This document shows, one piece after another, positions 36,267 through 44,909 of a DNA stretch of 64,000 nt. The notes under the pieces were generated by a model. The model saw only the letters and a list, made by a program, of their open reading frames with translations. It ran no database searches and was not told where the DNA came from. The stretch spans positions 1 to 64,000 of the forward strand of contig JBCBFT010000027.1 of the NCBI GenBank assembly GCA_038527485.1, written 5' to 3'. The number at the start of each line of letters is the position of its first letter. The first letter of the stretch is position 1. The stretch is from JALEFZ01 sp038527485 (GTDB taxonomy: Bacteria; Bacteroidota; Bacteroidia; J057). The translations under genes were made by a program, and so were the position numbers.

Positions 36267-36300
36267 TTTGGTTTCTTTCATGGGTTTTCTGTTAATTTTG
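36267..36300 (+). promoter_or_regulatory. Promoter of the SpoIIM-MoxR-DUF58 operon
   Basis: TTTG at 36267-36270 and TAATTTTG at 36293-36300, separated by 22 nt, fit the Bacteroidota -33/-7 promoter pattern (spacing 17-23). Transcription would start near 36307, about 95 nt before the first start codon. Confidence 0.6.
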
Positions 36301-36402
36301 TAGTATTATACATGAAAGTTAAAGAAATTGTAGAGGAATTTCAGCCCTAATGCAAAATTCTTTATTGAAAACACAAAACGCCACTCACTAGGACAGATCA
36401 GC

Positions 36403-37395
36403 ATGCGAGAACCTGCATTTCTCAGGAAAAATAAAGATAAATGGCAAGAGTATGAAGAGGCACTCTTTGGAAAAACCAAAGAAGTAATTGATCCTGATCG
36501 TCTAGGCAAACTCTACATACAACTGATAGATGACCTAGCATACGCACGCACATTTTATCCTAAAAGTCAGATCGTCAAATACTTAAATGGACTTGCGGCA
36601 CGAACACATCTCCTCATCTACGAGAATCGTAAGCCTGAGCAAAATCGTTTGTACCATTTTTTTGCTGAAGAACTGCCACTTATTTACTACCGATACCGCA
36701 AATTTCTGATTTATTCATTTGCCATCTTCACATTTTTTACGCTGATCTCTGCCCTGATCACCACGCAAAGCGACGAACTGGCGCGCAAGATTCTGGGAGA
36801 TGGCTATGTGAATATGACCATAGAAAATATCAAGAAAGGAGAACCAGGCGATGTCTACAGAGGGGGAGATCCCTGGGAGTCATTCCTATACATTGCCTAC
36901 AACAATGTGATGGTCATGTTCATGGCTTTTGTCAAAGGGATCATCTTCATGCTCGGCACGATACAGGCCCTCTTCATCAATGGACTCATGCTGGGATCTT
37001 TCCTCACGTTTTTTCATCGATATGGAGCACTTTGGGAGGCATTGCCTATCATCTACATACACGGCACGCTAGAGATTACGGCTATCGTGATCTCGGGAGG
37101 TGCAGGGTTCATGCTGGGTCATGCCTTGATGTTTCCAGGAACTTATAAACGGATAGAGGCACTTCAACGCAATGCATCTGCAGCAGGCAAGATGTTCATC
37201 GGACTTGTACCTGTAGTAATATTTGCAGCCTTTTTGGAGACATTTATCACCCGTTTTACCCATATGCCTCTCATTGTCAAACTATTGATTATTATACTTT
37301 CACTCTCCTATCTGGCGTGGTTTTATTGGATTTTGCCTAATCGAGTAGCCAGAAAAATAAGGAATGAATTTACAGCGCAGGCACATGAAGCATAA
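36403..37395 (+). CDS. SpoIIM-like (stage II sporulation protein M family) membrane protein
   Basis: 330 residues beginning MREPAFLRKNKDKWQEYEE, the usual opening of this family in non-sporulating bacteria. A soluble helical N-terminus (~1-100) precedes about five or six membrane helices, with NNVMVMFMAFVKGIIFMLGT and GTLEITAIVISGGAGFMLG characteristic of the SpoIIM/DUF95 core. It is the first gene of a five-gene operon (this gene, DUF4129, DUF4350, MoxR, DUF58). The organism shows no sign of sporulating; in this context the family is a conserved membrane component of the MoxR-DUF58 system. Confidence 0.88.
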   Translation: MREPAFLRKNKDKWQEYEEALFGKTKEVIDPDRLGKLYIQLIDDLAYARTFYPKSQIVKYLNGLAARTHLLIYENRKPEQNRLYHFFAEELPLIYYRYRKFLIYSFAIFTFFTLISALITTQSDELARKILGDGYVNMTIENIKKGEPGDVYRGGDPWESFLYIAYNNVMVMFMAFVKGIIFMLGTIQALFINGLMLGSFLTFFHRYGALWEALPIIYIHGTLEITAIVISGGAGFMLGHALMFPGTYKRIEALQRNASAAGKMFIGLVPVVIFAAFLETFITRFTHMPLIVKLLIIILSLSYLAWFYWILPNRVARKIRNEFTAQAHEA

Positions 37396-38077
37396 TCGCG
37401 TGACATATCTTTTTGGAATATTTGGGATACTCTTAGAGTTTCTTTGTGGAGGTGTGTACGCACAAGAGCAGCGCGCATTTGATGAACACGCCATAGAAGA
37501 AGCCAGTCAAACGCCTCCCTATCAGTATGACGCACGTCCTGGAATAGAACCTCGTCCTGAACCAACACAAGAACCTAGTTCAACAACCCCTACAGGCCCC
37601 AAACAAACAGACAATATCATAGCTAATATTCTCAAAGTATCAGCCTATGTTATCGTAGGTGTGATGTTCCTCATCATCGCCTACCTAGTCATCAAAAACT
37701 ACATCGGTTTCTCCTCAGAAAAGAAAATGGAGGCAGAAATATTGGACATAGACAATATCGAGGATATCCGAGCGGTCGATTTTGATTCGCAGATCAAGAA
37801 AGCTGAAGATGCAGGAGATTACAAAACGGCTATCCGCATGTACTACCTCAAAGGGCTACAGATCATGGCGGAGCGCAACATCATCCAATGGCAGATCCAA
37901 AAGACCAATCAAGACTATCTAAGAGAGATTCGCAAATCGCGAAAACCCCTCTCTGAACGCTGGAGACAGCTCACATATGCCTTTGACTATGTTTGGTATG
38001 GGGATCTCGACTTAGGAGGAGACCAGTATCCTACCCTTAAGACTTCCTTTCAACAGATCCTTCAGAGTATAAGATGA
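37385..38077 (+). CDS. DUF4129-type membrane protein
   Basis: 230 residues from ATG 37385, which opens the signal peptide KHNRVTYLFGIFGILLEFLCGGVYA; a start at 37364 would add seven residues. It overlaps the SpoIIM stop by 11 nt. A proline-rich periplasmic linker (~45-75) is followed by one membrane helix (~88-110). The cytoplasmic C-terminus contains AEDAGDYKTAIRMYYLKGLQ, typical of DUF4129, and ends in a YGDLDLGGDQY region. It probably works with the adjacent DUF4350 and DUF58 proteins. Biochemical activity is unknown for the family. Confidence 0.82.
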   Translation: MKHNRVTYLFGIFGILLEFLCGGVYAQEQRAFDEHAIEEASQTPPYQYDARPGIEPRPEPTQEPSSTTPTGPKQTDNIIANILKVSAYVIVGVMFLIIAYLVIKNYIGFSSEKKMEAEILDIDNIEDIRAVDFDSQIKKAEDAGDYKTAIRMYYLKGLQIMAERNIIQWQIQKTNQDYLREIRKSRKPLSERWRQLTYAFDYVWYGDLDLGGDQYPTLKTSFQQILQSIR

Positions 38078-39306
38078 ATCAGACAACGAAGACCATATTA
38101 TATATTGTTGGAGGGCTCCTGTTGCTGGCGCTACTTATAGGGGTTCTTACTCAACTGACACCCCCGACCAACTGGCGTAAAAATTACGCTCCCGAGTCTA
38201 GCCATCCCTTCGGCAGTAAGCTCGTGTATGAGAGAATGGGAGATCTTTTTGAGCCCTCCCCACAAGTCATTACCAAAGATCCCTTTTATCAAACCGTGTA
38301 TGAACCTCGTCAAGATTTGGCCTATTTTTTCCACGATGACTACATTTCCATTTCTCAAGAGCTGACCATAGAAGAACTCAAAAGCTTTGTAAAAAGGGGG
38401 AATGACTTATTTTTGAGTGCCAATAGACTGTCACTCCCGCTCGAAGAATGGCTGGGAATCACATTATTGGACTTCGAGCTGAATGCAGAAACTGACAGTA
38501 CGTACATCGTACTCCCTGGAGAAAATTTTCGTTATCCCATCCATCCAGAAGATGTTCAATCCTTCATCGAAAACGATGGGTTCTACAACACACAAGTATT
38601 GGCATCTGTCGTCAATGGCAGTTCAAAGGAAGCCTGTTTTGTCCGACTTTCTGTGGGAGAAGGAAGCGTATATGTCTCTTCTGTACCTGATGTCCTAAGC
38701 AACTATTATCTTCTGAATCCTCGCACTCGTTCGCTCATATCCTACATGCTCACGCAGATGCCGAGCGATCGACAGATCTGGTGGGACCAATACAAGGGAG
38801 TCGGCAATCCTGGAGGTGGGGGCAATGATGATCCTGGACTAGGATGGTTAGCATTATTCAACTACCTCAATGAATTCCCCTCATTTAGCTGGGCCTTGTG
38901 GATCTTGATCATTGGCAGCTTGATTTATGTATTGTTTGAGGGAAAAAGAACCCAGCGTAGGGTCCCTGAGATTGCGCCCTTGCCCAACTCGACCGTTGAT
39001 TTTACGCGTACCATTGGGCGATTGTATTTTCAGGTGAAGAATAACCATAGAATCGCGACCAAAAGGGTCAAAATTCTCCTAGCTTTTATCAGAAGTACCT
39101 ACAACATCCCGACGCGTCACATCAATAGTGAGTTTGAGCAGCAACTGGTAGCAAAGTCAGGTGTAAAAACGGCAGATATAGCATCCTTATGCTTCAAAAT
39201 TAGCGCACTTCCTGACAAGACATTCGTCAGTGACGATGAATTGATGAACCTCATGTACGACATTGAGATCTTTTACGCAGCAACTAAGTACAAACAGTCA
39301 ACATAA
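38074..39306 (+). CDS. DUF4350-type membrane protein
   Basis: 410 residues overlapping the preceding stop by 4 nt (ATGA). An N-terminal membrane helix (~7-29) is followed by the DUF4350 core (~35-235: SHPFGSKLVYERMGDLF, EELKSFVKRGNDLFLSANRL, GSVYVSSVPDVLSNYYLLN), which resembles a GATase-like/IFT52-type fold. A second helix at ~270-290 (SWALWILIIGSLIYVLF) places the C-terminal ~110 residues in the cytoplasm. It is the third gene of the MoxR-DUF58 operon. The function of the family is not established. Confidence 0.85.
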   Translation: MNQTTKTILYIVGGLLLLALLIGVLTQLTPPTNWRKNYAPESSHPFGSKLVYERMGDLFEPSPQVITKDPFYQTVYEPRQDLAYFFHDDYISISQELTIEELKSFVKRGNDLFLSANRLSLPLEEWLGITLLDFELNAETDSTYIVLPGENFRYPIHPEDVQSFIENDGFYNTQVLASVVNGSSKEACFVRLSVGEGSVYVSSVPDVLSNYYLLNPRTRSLISYMLTQMPSDRQIWWDQYKGVGNPGGGGNDDPGLGWLALFNYLNEFPSFSWALWILIIGSLIYVLFEGKRTQRRVPEIAPLPNSTVDFTRTIGRLYFQVKNNHRIATKRVKILLAFIRSTYNIPTRHINSEFEQQLVAKSGVKTADIASLCFKISALPDKTFVSDDELMNLMYDIEIFYAATKYKQST

Positions 39307-39373
39307 CCGAAAGCTGTATACGATGAAGGCTCATATGTCCTTTTGTGTACAGCTGTATTTATCGCATTTACTT

Positions 39374-40369
39374 ATGCAAGAAGAAACGCCAGAAATCCAA
39401 CCCATCTTCGACAATCGAATCGATCTCTCTGATTTTCGCGTGGCTGTGGATCAAATCAGAGATGAAATTGGTAGTCTGATCGTAGGACAGGAGGATATGA
39501 TAGATTTGATCATTGCGGCCATTATGTCTCATGGGCACATCCTGCTTGAAGGTGTACCGGGAGTAGCCAAGACCTTGGCTGCCAAACTCATCGCTCAAAG
39601 CCTAGATATTCCCTTCTCAAGGATTCAGTTTACGCCTGACCTGATGCCTTCAGATGTATTGGGTACATCTGTATTCAACCCACAGAAGAGTTCATTCGAA
39701 TTCAAGCGGGGGCCCATCTTCTCTCAAGTGATCTTGATAGATGAGATCAACCGAGCGCCAGCCAAAACGCAGGCAGCCCTGTTTGAGGTCATGGCAGAGA
39801 AACAAATCACGGTAGATGGGATCACCTATCCGATGGAAGCGCCCTTTCTTGTCATCGCGACTCAGAACCCTATAGAACAAGAAGGAACCTACCGCCTTCC
39901 CGAAGCGCAGCTCGACCGCTTTTTGTTCAAGATCCATATTCCCTACCCCAATCTAGAAGAGGAGATAGAGATTTTGAATCGGGTACAGTTGCACAAGGGA
40001 AAGCTCGACAGTGCCACCATCCGACCTGTGCTGGCACGCGAGCAGATCCTCCAATATCAAGAACAAGTAGCCTCTCTCCATGTCAAGGAAGAAATCCTCA
40101 AATACATGGCATCCATCGTTCATCAGACGCGCAATCATAAAGAAATCTTTTTAGGCGCATCTCCCCGTGCCAGTATCAGCTTACTCAAAGCGTCTAAGGC
40201 CATCGCCTCTATGCAAGGACGAGACTTCGTCATCCCAGAAGATGTCCAGCAGGTCGCCAATGCCGTGCTTCGACACAGGATCATCATCACGCCCGAACGT
40301 GAGATGGAAGGCGCTACGCCAGATGAAGTAGTCAAAGGCATCGTGGAGCAAATAGATGTCCCTCGCTAA
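39374..40369 (+). CDS. MoxR-family AAA+ ATPase
   Basis: 331 residues from ATG 39374, the usual length. The longer in-frame start at 39263 lies inside the preceding gene and adds sequence foreign to the family. Walker A is GVPGVAKT with Lys66, Walker B is LIDEIN with Asp123/Glu124, sensor-1 is IATQNP, and GTYRLPEAQLDRFLF is the MoxR signature. MoxR ATPases act as chaperones that activate or insert cofactors into VWA/DUF58-type partners, and here the DUF58 gene follows after 39 nt. It is the central enzyme of this operon. Confidence 0.93.
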   Translation: MQEETPEIQPIFDNRIDLSDFRVAVDQIRDEIGSLIVGQEDMIDLIIAAIMSHGHILLEGVPGVAKTLAAKLIAQSLDIPFSRIQFTPDLMPSDVLGTSVFNPQKSSFEFKRGPIFSQVILIDEINRAPAKTQAALFEVMAEKQITVDGITYPMEAPFLVIATQNPIEQEGTYRLPEAQLDRFLFKIHIPYPNLEEEIEILNRVQLHKGKLDSATIRPVLAREQILQYQEQVASLHVKEEILKYMASIVHQTRNHKEIFLGASPRASISLLKASKAIASMQGRDFVIPEDVQQVANAVLRHRIIITPEREMEGATPDEVVKGIVEQIDVPR

Positions 40370-40408
40370 TCTCTCACATCATACATAGACGGAAAGTATT
40401 CAACCTCA

Positions 40409-41752
40409 ATGGATCGCCTTACACATTTTTTTCGAGTCCTTTACCTCACCCCCAGACTTTTCATCATCTTGGGAGGCATTATTGGGCTCTTTTTGGCTTC
40501 CTACTTGCTGCCACAGATATTTCTGATGGCACAAGTAGCCCTGTTTTTACTGATCCTTTTTGTAATACTGGATATTATCTTGATTTTTAGTGCGAAAGAA
40601 GGGATCAAAGCCCGTCGCAATGTACCCGATAAGTTTTCAAATGGAGATGAAAATCCCATCGATATCATTTGTACCTCTGCCTATCGGTTTGGAATTAAGA
40701 TCTCCATTTTAGATGAAGTCCCCTTTGAGTTCCAATGGCGAGAAAAAACATTTGAGCATTTCTTACCCAGCTCTAGTACCCATACATTCCCCTATCAGCT
40801 TCGCCCGGTAGAGAGAGGCTTGTACGAGTTTGGGAAATTGAATATCTACGCTTGGGGTCCTTTAGAACTGGTCAAGAGGAGATATATCTTCAATGAGGGA
40901 GATGAGGTTCCTTGCTATCCTTCTTTTATCCAGATGCGTAAATATCAACTGATGGCTATCTCGCATCGTCTCACAGACGTGGGAGTCAAGCAGATTCGCC
41001 GATTAGGGCACACGACAGAGTTTGAGCAAATCAAAGAGTACATCAGTGGAGATGATTATCGTACCATCAATTGGAAGGCAACTGCACGTTCAGGTAAGCT
41101 GATGGTCAACCAGTATATAGATGAGCGCGCTCAGAATATCTACTGCCTCGTCGACAAGAGTCGCGTCATGAAAATGCCCTTCGAAGGGCTTACCTTACTG
41201 GATTACGCCATCAATGCCAGCCTCGTCATCACAGGAATTTCGACCTATCGGCATGACAAGGCAGGACTGATCACATTTGCAGAGAAGATATATGACGTTG
41301 TACCTGCTGACAGTCGTTCGATTCAAGTCAATCGCATCATGGAGGTGCTGTACAATCAGGAGACAGACTTCCTTGAAGGAGACTATGGCAAACTCTACAC
41401 GCTGATCAAGCGCAAAGTCAGCCAGCGAAGCTTATTGATGTTATTTACCAACTTTGAATCTCTGGATGCGCTTCACAGACAGCTTCCCTATCTCCAGCGT
41501 TTAGCCAAAATCCACTTACTCGTAGTGATCTTCTTCGAAAATACCGAACTTCAGGAATTGCTAGAAGCGCGTCCGACCACTTTGGAAGAGGCTTACATCA
41601 AGACTACGGCTGAAGACATGGCATTTACCAAATTACAAATTGTGCGTGAGTTGCAGCGACACGGGATTTTGACCATCCTCACCCCTCCCAAAGAGCTTAC
41701 AGTCAATGCCCTCAATCAATACCTAGAGATCAAGGCAAGAGGCCAGATTTGA
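40409..41752 (+). CDS. DUF58 (VWA-related) membrane protein
   Basis: 447 residues. Two membrane helices (~18-35 and ~38-58) precede a beta-rich domain (~60-170) and then the DUF58 signature VKQIRRLGHTTEFEQIKEYI followed by GDDYRTINWKATAR (~195-225). A VWA-like C-terminal fold contains NIYCLVDKSRVMKM in place of the classical DxSxS, so the metal site is degenerate (Asp-x-Ser-x-x). It is the last gene of the operon and the expected client of the upstream MoxR ATPase. Confidence 0.9.
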   Translation: MDRLTHFFRVLYLTPRLFIILGGIIGLFLASYLLPQIFLMAQVALFLLILFVILDIILIFSAKEGIKARRNVPDKFSNGDENPIDIICTSAYRFGIKISILDEVPFEFQWREKTFEHFLPSSSTHTFPYQLRPVERGLYEFGKLNIYAWGPLELVKRRYIFNEGDEVPCYPSFIQMRKYQLMAISHRLTDVGVKQIRRLGHTTEFEQIKEYISGDDYRTINWKATARSGKLMVNQYIDERAQNIYCLVDKSRVMKMPFEGLTLLDYAINASLVITGISTYRHDKAGLITFAEKIYDVVPADSRSIQVNRIMEVLYNQETDFLEGDYGKLYTLIKRKVSQRSLLMLFTNFESLDALHRQLPYLQRLAKIHLLVVIFFENTELQELLEARPTTLEEAYIKTTAEDMAFTKLQIVRELQRHGILTILTPPKELTVNALNQYLEIKARGQI

Positions 41753-41848
41753 CTTTCAAGAGACAAAGGAAGTTGATAATGATAAAAATTATTTGTCGCT
41801 TTCCCCTTTCCTTGGTTATTTCCTCCCAGCAAATAAAATCACCCCTTT

Positions 41849-42832
41849 ATGCACTATCGAACGCTGGGAAAAACAGGCTGGAAAATCTCTGAAATTTCAT
41901 TGGGCACATGGCAAGTAGGCGGTAAGTGGGGCAGCCCCTTCGATGAAAAGCTGGCAGACCAGATCCTCAATGAAGCGATCGACCAAGGCGTCAACTTTAT
42001 TGATACAGCAGATGTGTACAGCGGGGGAGAAAGTGAGCGCGCCGTTGGAAGGCTGGTGCGCAATCGCTCAGAGCGTATCTATGTCGCCACCAAGTGCGGA
42101 CGCCGCCTAAATCCACATACAGCCGAAGGATACACCCCTGAGAATATCACCAAATTCATTGAAAATAGCCTCTCCAATACAGGCTTAGAAGCCATTGATC
42201 TCATCCAACTTCACTGTCCTCCCACAGCCGTATATGAGCAGGCGGCTTTATTTGATGCCTTGGATACACTCACAGATCAAGGGAAAATCCTCCATTACGG
42301 TGTCAGTGTGGAGACAGTAGATGAAGCCATCCGCGCCTTGGCGTATCCCAACCTCGCCAGCGTACAAATCATCTTCAATCTATTCCGTCACAAACCTGCC
42401 GATCAGTTTTTTGCCCTTGCAAGAGAAGCTAAAGTGGGCGTCATCACGCGTGTCCCACTGGCGAGTGGTTTACTGACAGGCAAGTTTGATAAGGATACCA
42501 TCTTTGATAGTGGCGATCATCGCAACTTCAACCGTCAAGGAGAATACTTCGATAAAGGCGAAACCTTTTCTGGTGTAAATTACGACGTCGGACTCGCAGG
42601 CGTATCGGAGTACCTTCGACTATTTGGACGCAAATTTTTGACTCAATATGCATTGAAGTGGATTTTGATGCATCCAGAAGTCTCCTGCGTGATTCCAGGT
42701 GCCAGCAACATCTCCCATGTACAACAAAACGTTGCGGCGTCAGAAATTCCGCCCCTACCCGATATGGCCATGCAGGATGTGGAAGAAGTATATGATAAGT
42801 ACATCAAGCAGTATGTACATCATCTGTGGTAG
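41849..42832 (+). CDS. Aldo/keto reductase
   Basis: 327 residues of the TIM-barrel NAD(P)H-dependent carbonyl reductase family. The catalytic tetrad is intact: Asp52 and Tyr57 in NFIDTADVYSGGESE, Lys82 in YVATKCG and His122 in IQLHCPP. The cofactor loop region includes VIPGASNISHVQQNV near the C-terminus. It is soluble, with no signal peptide. It starts 96 bp after the DUF58 gene with no terminator I can see, so it may be read through from that operon, but no functional link is evident. Its substrate is unknown. The stop lies 5 bp before a MITE-like element. Confidence 0.92.
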   Translation: MHYRTLGKTGWKISEISLGTWQVGGKWGSPFDEKLADQILNEAIDQGVNFIDTADVYSGGESERAVGRLVRNRSERIYVATKCGRRLNPHTAEGYTPENITKFIENSLSNTGLEAIDLIQLHCPPTAVYEQAALFDALDTLTDQGKILHYGVSVETVDEAIRALAYPNLASVQIIFNLFRHKPADQFFALAREAKVGVITRVPLASGLLTGKFDKDTIFDSGDHRNFNRQGEYFDKGETFSGVNYDVGLAGVSEYLRLFGRKFLTQYALKWILMHPEVSCVIPGASNISHVQQNVAASEIPPLPDMAMQDVEEVYDKYIKQYVHHLW

Positions 42833-42837
42833 AAGTA

Positions 42838-43000
42838 AGACCATGTTTGGAACTTCAAATCTCCTAAAAGTTTGCGCTTTCAGAAGCTAGGCTGTATCCG
42901 TTTTGATCGATTTAACACCACGAAACCTTCCACAATGGCTTTCCTCAGAGCCTGGAATTGCTACGCTTTAGCTAAACTTTCGTTGTCCCAAGCATGGTCT
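42838..43000. mobile_element. Putative 163-bp MITE or IS-end relic with terminal inverted repeats
   Basis: The left end AGACCATGTTTGGAAC and the right end, whose reverse complement is AGACCATGCTTGGGAC, match at 14 of 16 positions. The interior has no gene. The left-end sequence recurs 2 kb away at 44844. Flanks (TAA before, TGA after, if counted as TNA) do not form a clear target duplication. The remaining gap to 43243 shows nothing more than AT-rich sequence. Confidence 0.5.
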
Positions 43001-43243
43001 GAGTGATTCCACTTTCTACAAGTCAGAAGGTTGCCCTGAATTTCTCTTCCTAATTTTAAGGCAACGTCCCTACCTCTATTCAAGCTTTCGACTAATTACA
43101 TACAAGTAGTCGTCCCTCACCCCATTTATACATTTTAACAAAACAGTTCCATATCGGACTAATTTATGGCTGATTATTCCGTTATTCCTGTCCTAGGCTG
43201 GACATTCACATTTATCTTATTTTCCACATACATAATCATTGTC

Positions 43244-44569
43244 ATGAAAATCTCCACGCATATTCTCACCCTTGCGTTTGCCGTAACCATGGTGTTTCCC
43301 CAACTTTTGCATGCTCAGAGCTACAACAAGTTGATGAAGCAAAAAAAATTCTCTGATGCATTGGTCTATCTCACCAATGAGATCAAGGAGAAGCCCTCTT
43401 CTAAAAAGCGGATCAAAAATCTCGGGAAAAACTTTGTCGAAGTGATGGACTCCCTTAGAGTGCATGATGACTACTTAAAAAATGTGACGAGCATCTTTGT
43501 AGGAGAACCTACAGCTTTCTCATGTGACGATTTATTGGAGGATTTCAAAAACCTCCAATACTGCCGTGAGAACTTATCTAGTTTGGGTATTGAAGAAGTC
43601 AAGGTAAGCAAAAAACAAATCGTACCCATTGTCATTCCTGACTTCACGAAGGAGATCGCAGCGATTACTGCTAGAAGAGACCAAATGTATGAGGCGACCG
43701 CAGAGATGCATTATCAGGAAGGGCTAAGCCATATGCAATCTACAGGTATAGACCAAAACAAAGCTGCCGCCAGGGAATTCAAAAGGGCCATGGCATTTTT
43801 TCCTGCTTACAAAGATTGCCAACTAAAGTATGAAGAAGCACGCAAAGCAGGAACTAAGCGTATCATCATCTTGCCCTTTGGGAATCGTACCAATCTGGAC
43901 TATCTCGGAGGCATAGGAGATATGGCAGGGGATCGCATCATCAGTCAGCTCGCCAATGATCCCGAAACCATGGAATTCCTAGAAATCATCACAACTGCGG
44001 AGATTCAACCTGCTCTGAGCGAGCTCGGCCAAAACTACGGATCAGAACTCAATAGCTACACTGCGCGACAACTCGCAGAAAAACTAGGGGCTCACGAAGT
44101 ATGGACAGGGAGATTTCTTCAGGTCATCGCCCCCAACCCTGAGCGCACGGTCTCAGATATCCGAATCGTCAAAACTAGCGTCAAAGTGGGAGAGGAAACT
44201 TACACCAACTCCAAAGGAAAACAGAAAACAAGAAATGTATACGGGGATGTAACAGCGGCTATCAGAGACTATACAGAAAACTATCAGACCATCATCAAAG
44301 GTTCCTATACTGTCATCACTTCCGATCCCAACATACAACCTGTACCTCGTGAATTTACCTATCGAAATAATTACTCGACAGATTGGAATGTCTTCATTCG
44401 AGGTGATCAACGTGCCTACAAAGCACACATAAATCATAAAGAAACCATTCCTCCTATGGCAAGCCGTGTCGACAATCTCGTACTTATCTCTGCCGAAAAT
44501 ATCAGCGGCCTCATTCGCAAAGATGTCGTTGAGTATGAAATTCCTTTAATTACCATTGCGCGCCCTTGA
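43244..44569 (+). CDS. Exported protein with CsgG/LpoB-like domain
   Basis: 441 residues from ATG 43244, which starts a clear signal peptide (MKISTHILTLAFAVTMVFPQ, cleaved near LHAQS). A helical, TPR-like region (~25-200) includes YNKLMKQKKFSDALVYL and AAAREFKRAMAFFPAYKDC. A strand/helix pattern follows, RIIILPFGNRTNLDYLGGI, then IISQLANDPETMEFLEIITT, as in CsgG, LpoB and TolB-N-type periplasmic folds (~205-300). Next are an antiparallel sheet (VGEETYTNSKGKQKTRNVYG) and an Ig-like end. It probably sits in the periplasm or outer membrane; the exact role is not identifiable. A terminator-like stem follows at 44613. Confidence 0.7.
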   Translation: MKISTHILTLAFAVTMVFPQLLHAQSYNKLMKQKKFSDALVYLTNEIKEKPSSKKRIKNLGKNFVEVMDSLRVHDDYLKNVTSIFVGEPTAFSCDDLLEDFKNLQYCRENLSSLGIEEVKVSKKQIVPIVIPDFTKEIAAITARRDQMYEATAEMHYQEGLSHMQSTGIDQNKAAAREFKRAMAFFPAYKDCQLKYEEARKAGTKRIIILPFGNRTNLDYLGGIGDMAGDRIISQLANDPETMEFLEIITTAEIQPALSELGQNYGSELNSYTARQLAEKLGAHEVWTGRFLQVIAPNPERTVSDIRIVKTSVKVGEETYTNSKGKQKTRNVYGDVTAAIRDYTENYQTIIKGSYTVITSDPNIQPVPREFTYRNNYSTDWNVFIRGDQRAYKAHINHKETIPPMASRVDNLVLISAENISGLIRKDVVEYEIPLITIARP

Positions 44570-44612
44570 TACACCCAGAAATCGAAGAAAAATAACGCAT
44601 TAAGACTTTGAA

Positions 44613-44677
44613 GGTCAACATCCTAATTGTTTCTCAAGATTAACAGGGAATCAAGTGGATGTTGACCCCTTTCTTTT
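44613..44677 (+). terminator. Probable terminator after the CsgG-like gene
   Basis: A 10-bp stem GGTCAACATC/GATGTTGACC (44613-44622, 44658-44667) with a 35-nt loop, followed by CCTTTCTTTTT. The rest of the 340-bp gap to 44909 is AT-rich and holds only the repeat at 44844. Confidence 0.65.
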
Positions 44678-44843
44678 TGGATAAAAAACCCCTGCATAGC
44701 CTCTTAGTATACCTAATCAGATTTATTTCAAACCCTACCCCTTCACACTCAAAAAATATTCTGCCCCCGAAATGATTCAGGTATTTTTACGCTTGTGAAC
44801 AGCTGCATTTACGCTTAGTATAGGTTTTATAGTACAAAGTTTT

Positions 44844-44862
44844 AGACCATGTTTGGAACTTC
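44844..44862 (+). repeat. Second copy of the MITE-like end
   Basis: AGACCATGTTTGGAACTTC is identical to the left end of the element at 42838-42856. No matching inverted partner is visible within ~250 bp on either side, so this is a solitary end. It lies 47 bp before the lipoxygenase-like gene and may contribute to its upstream region. Confidence 0.6.
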
Positions 44863-44909
44863 CAATGTGGCCTTAATCAAGCTATTTATCACCCCCAACC
44901 TTAAGCATT

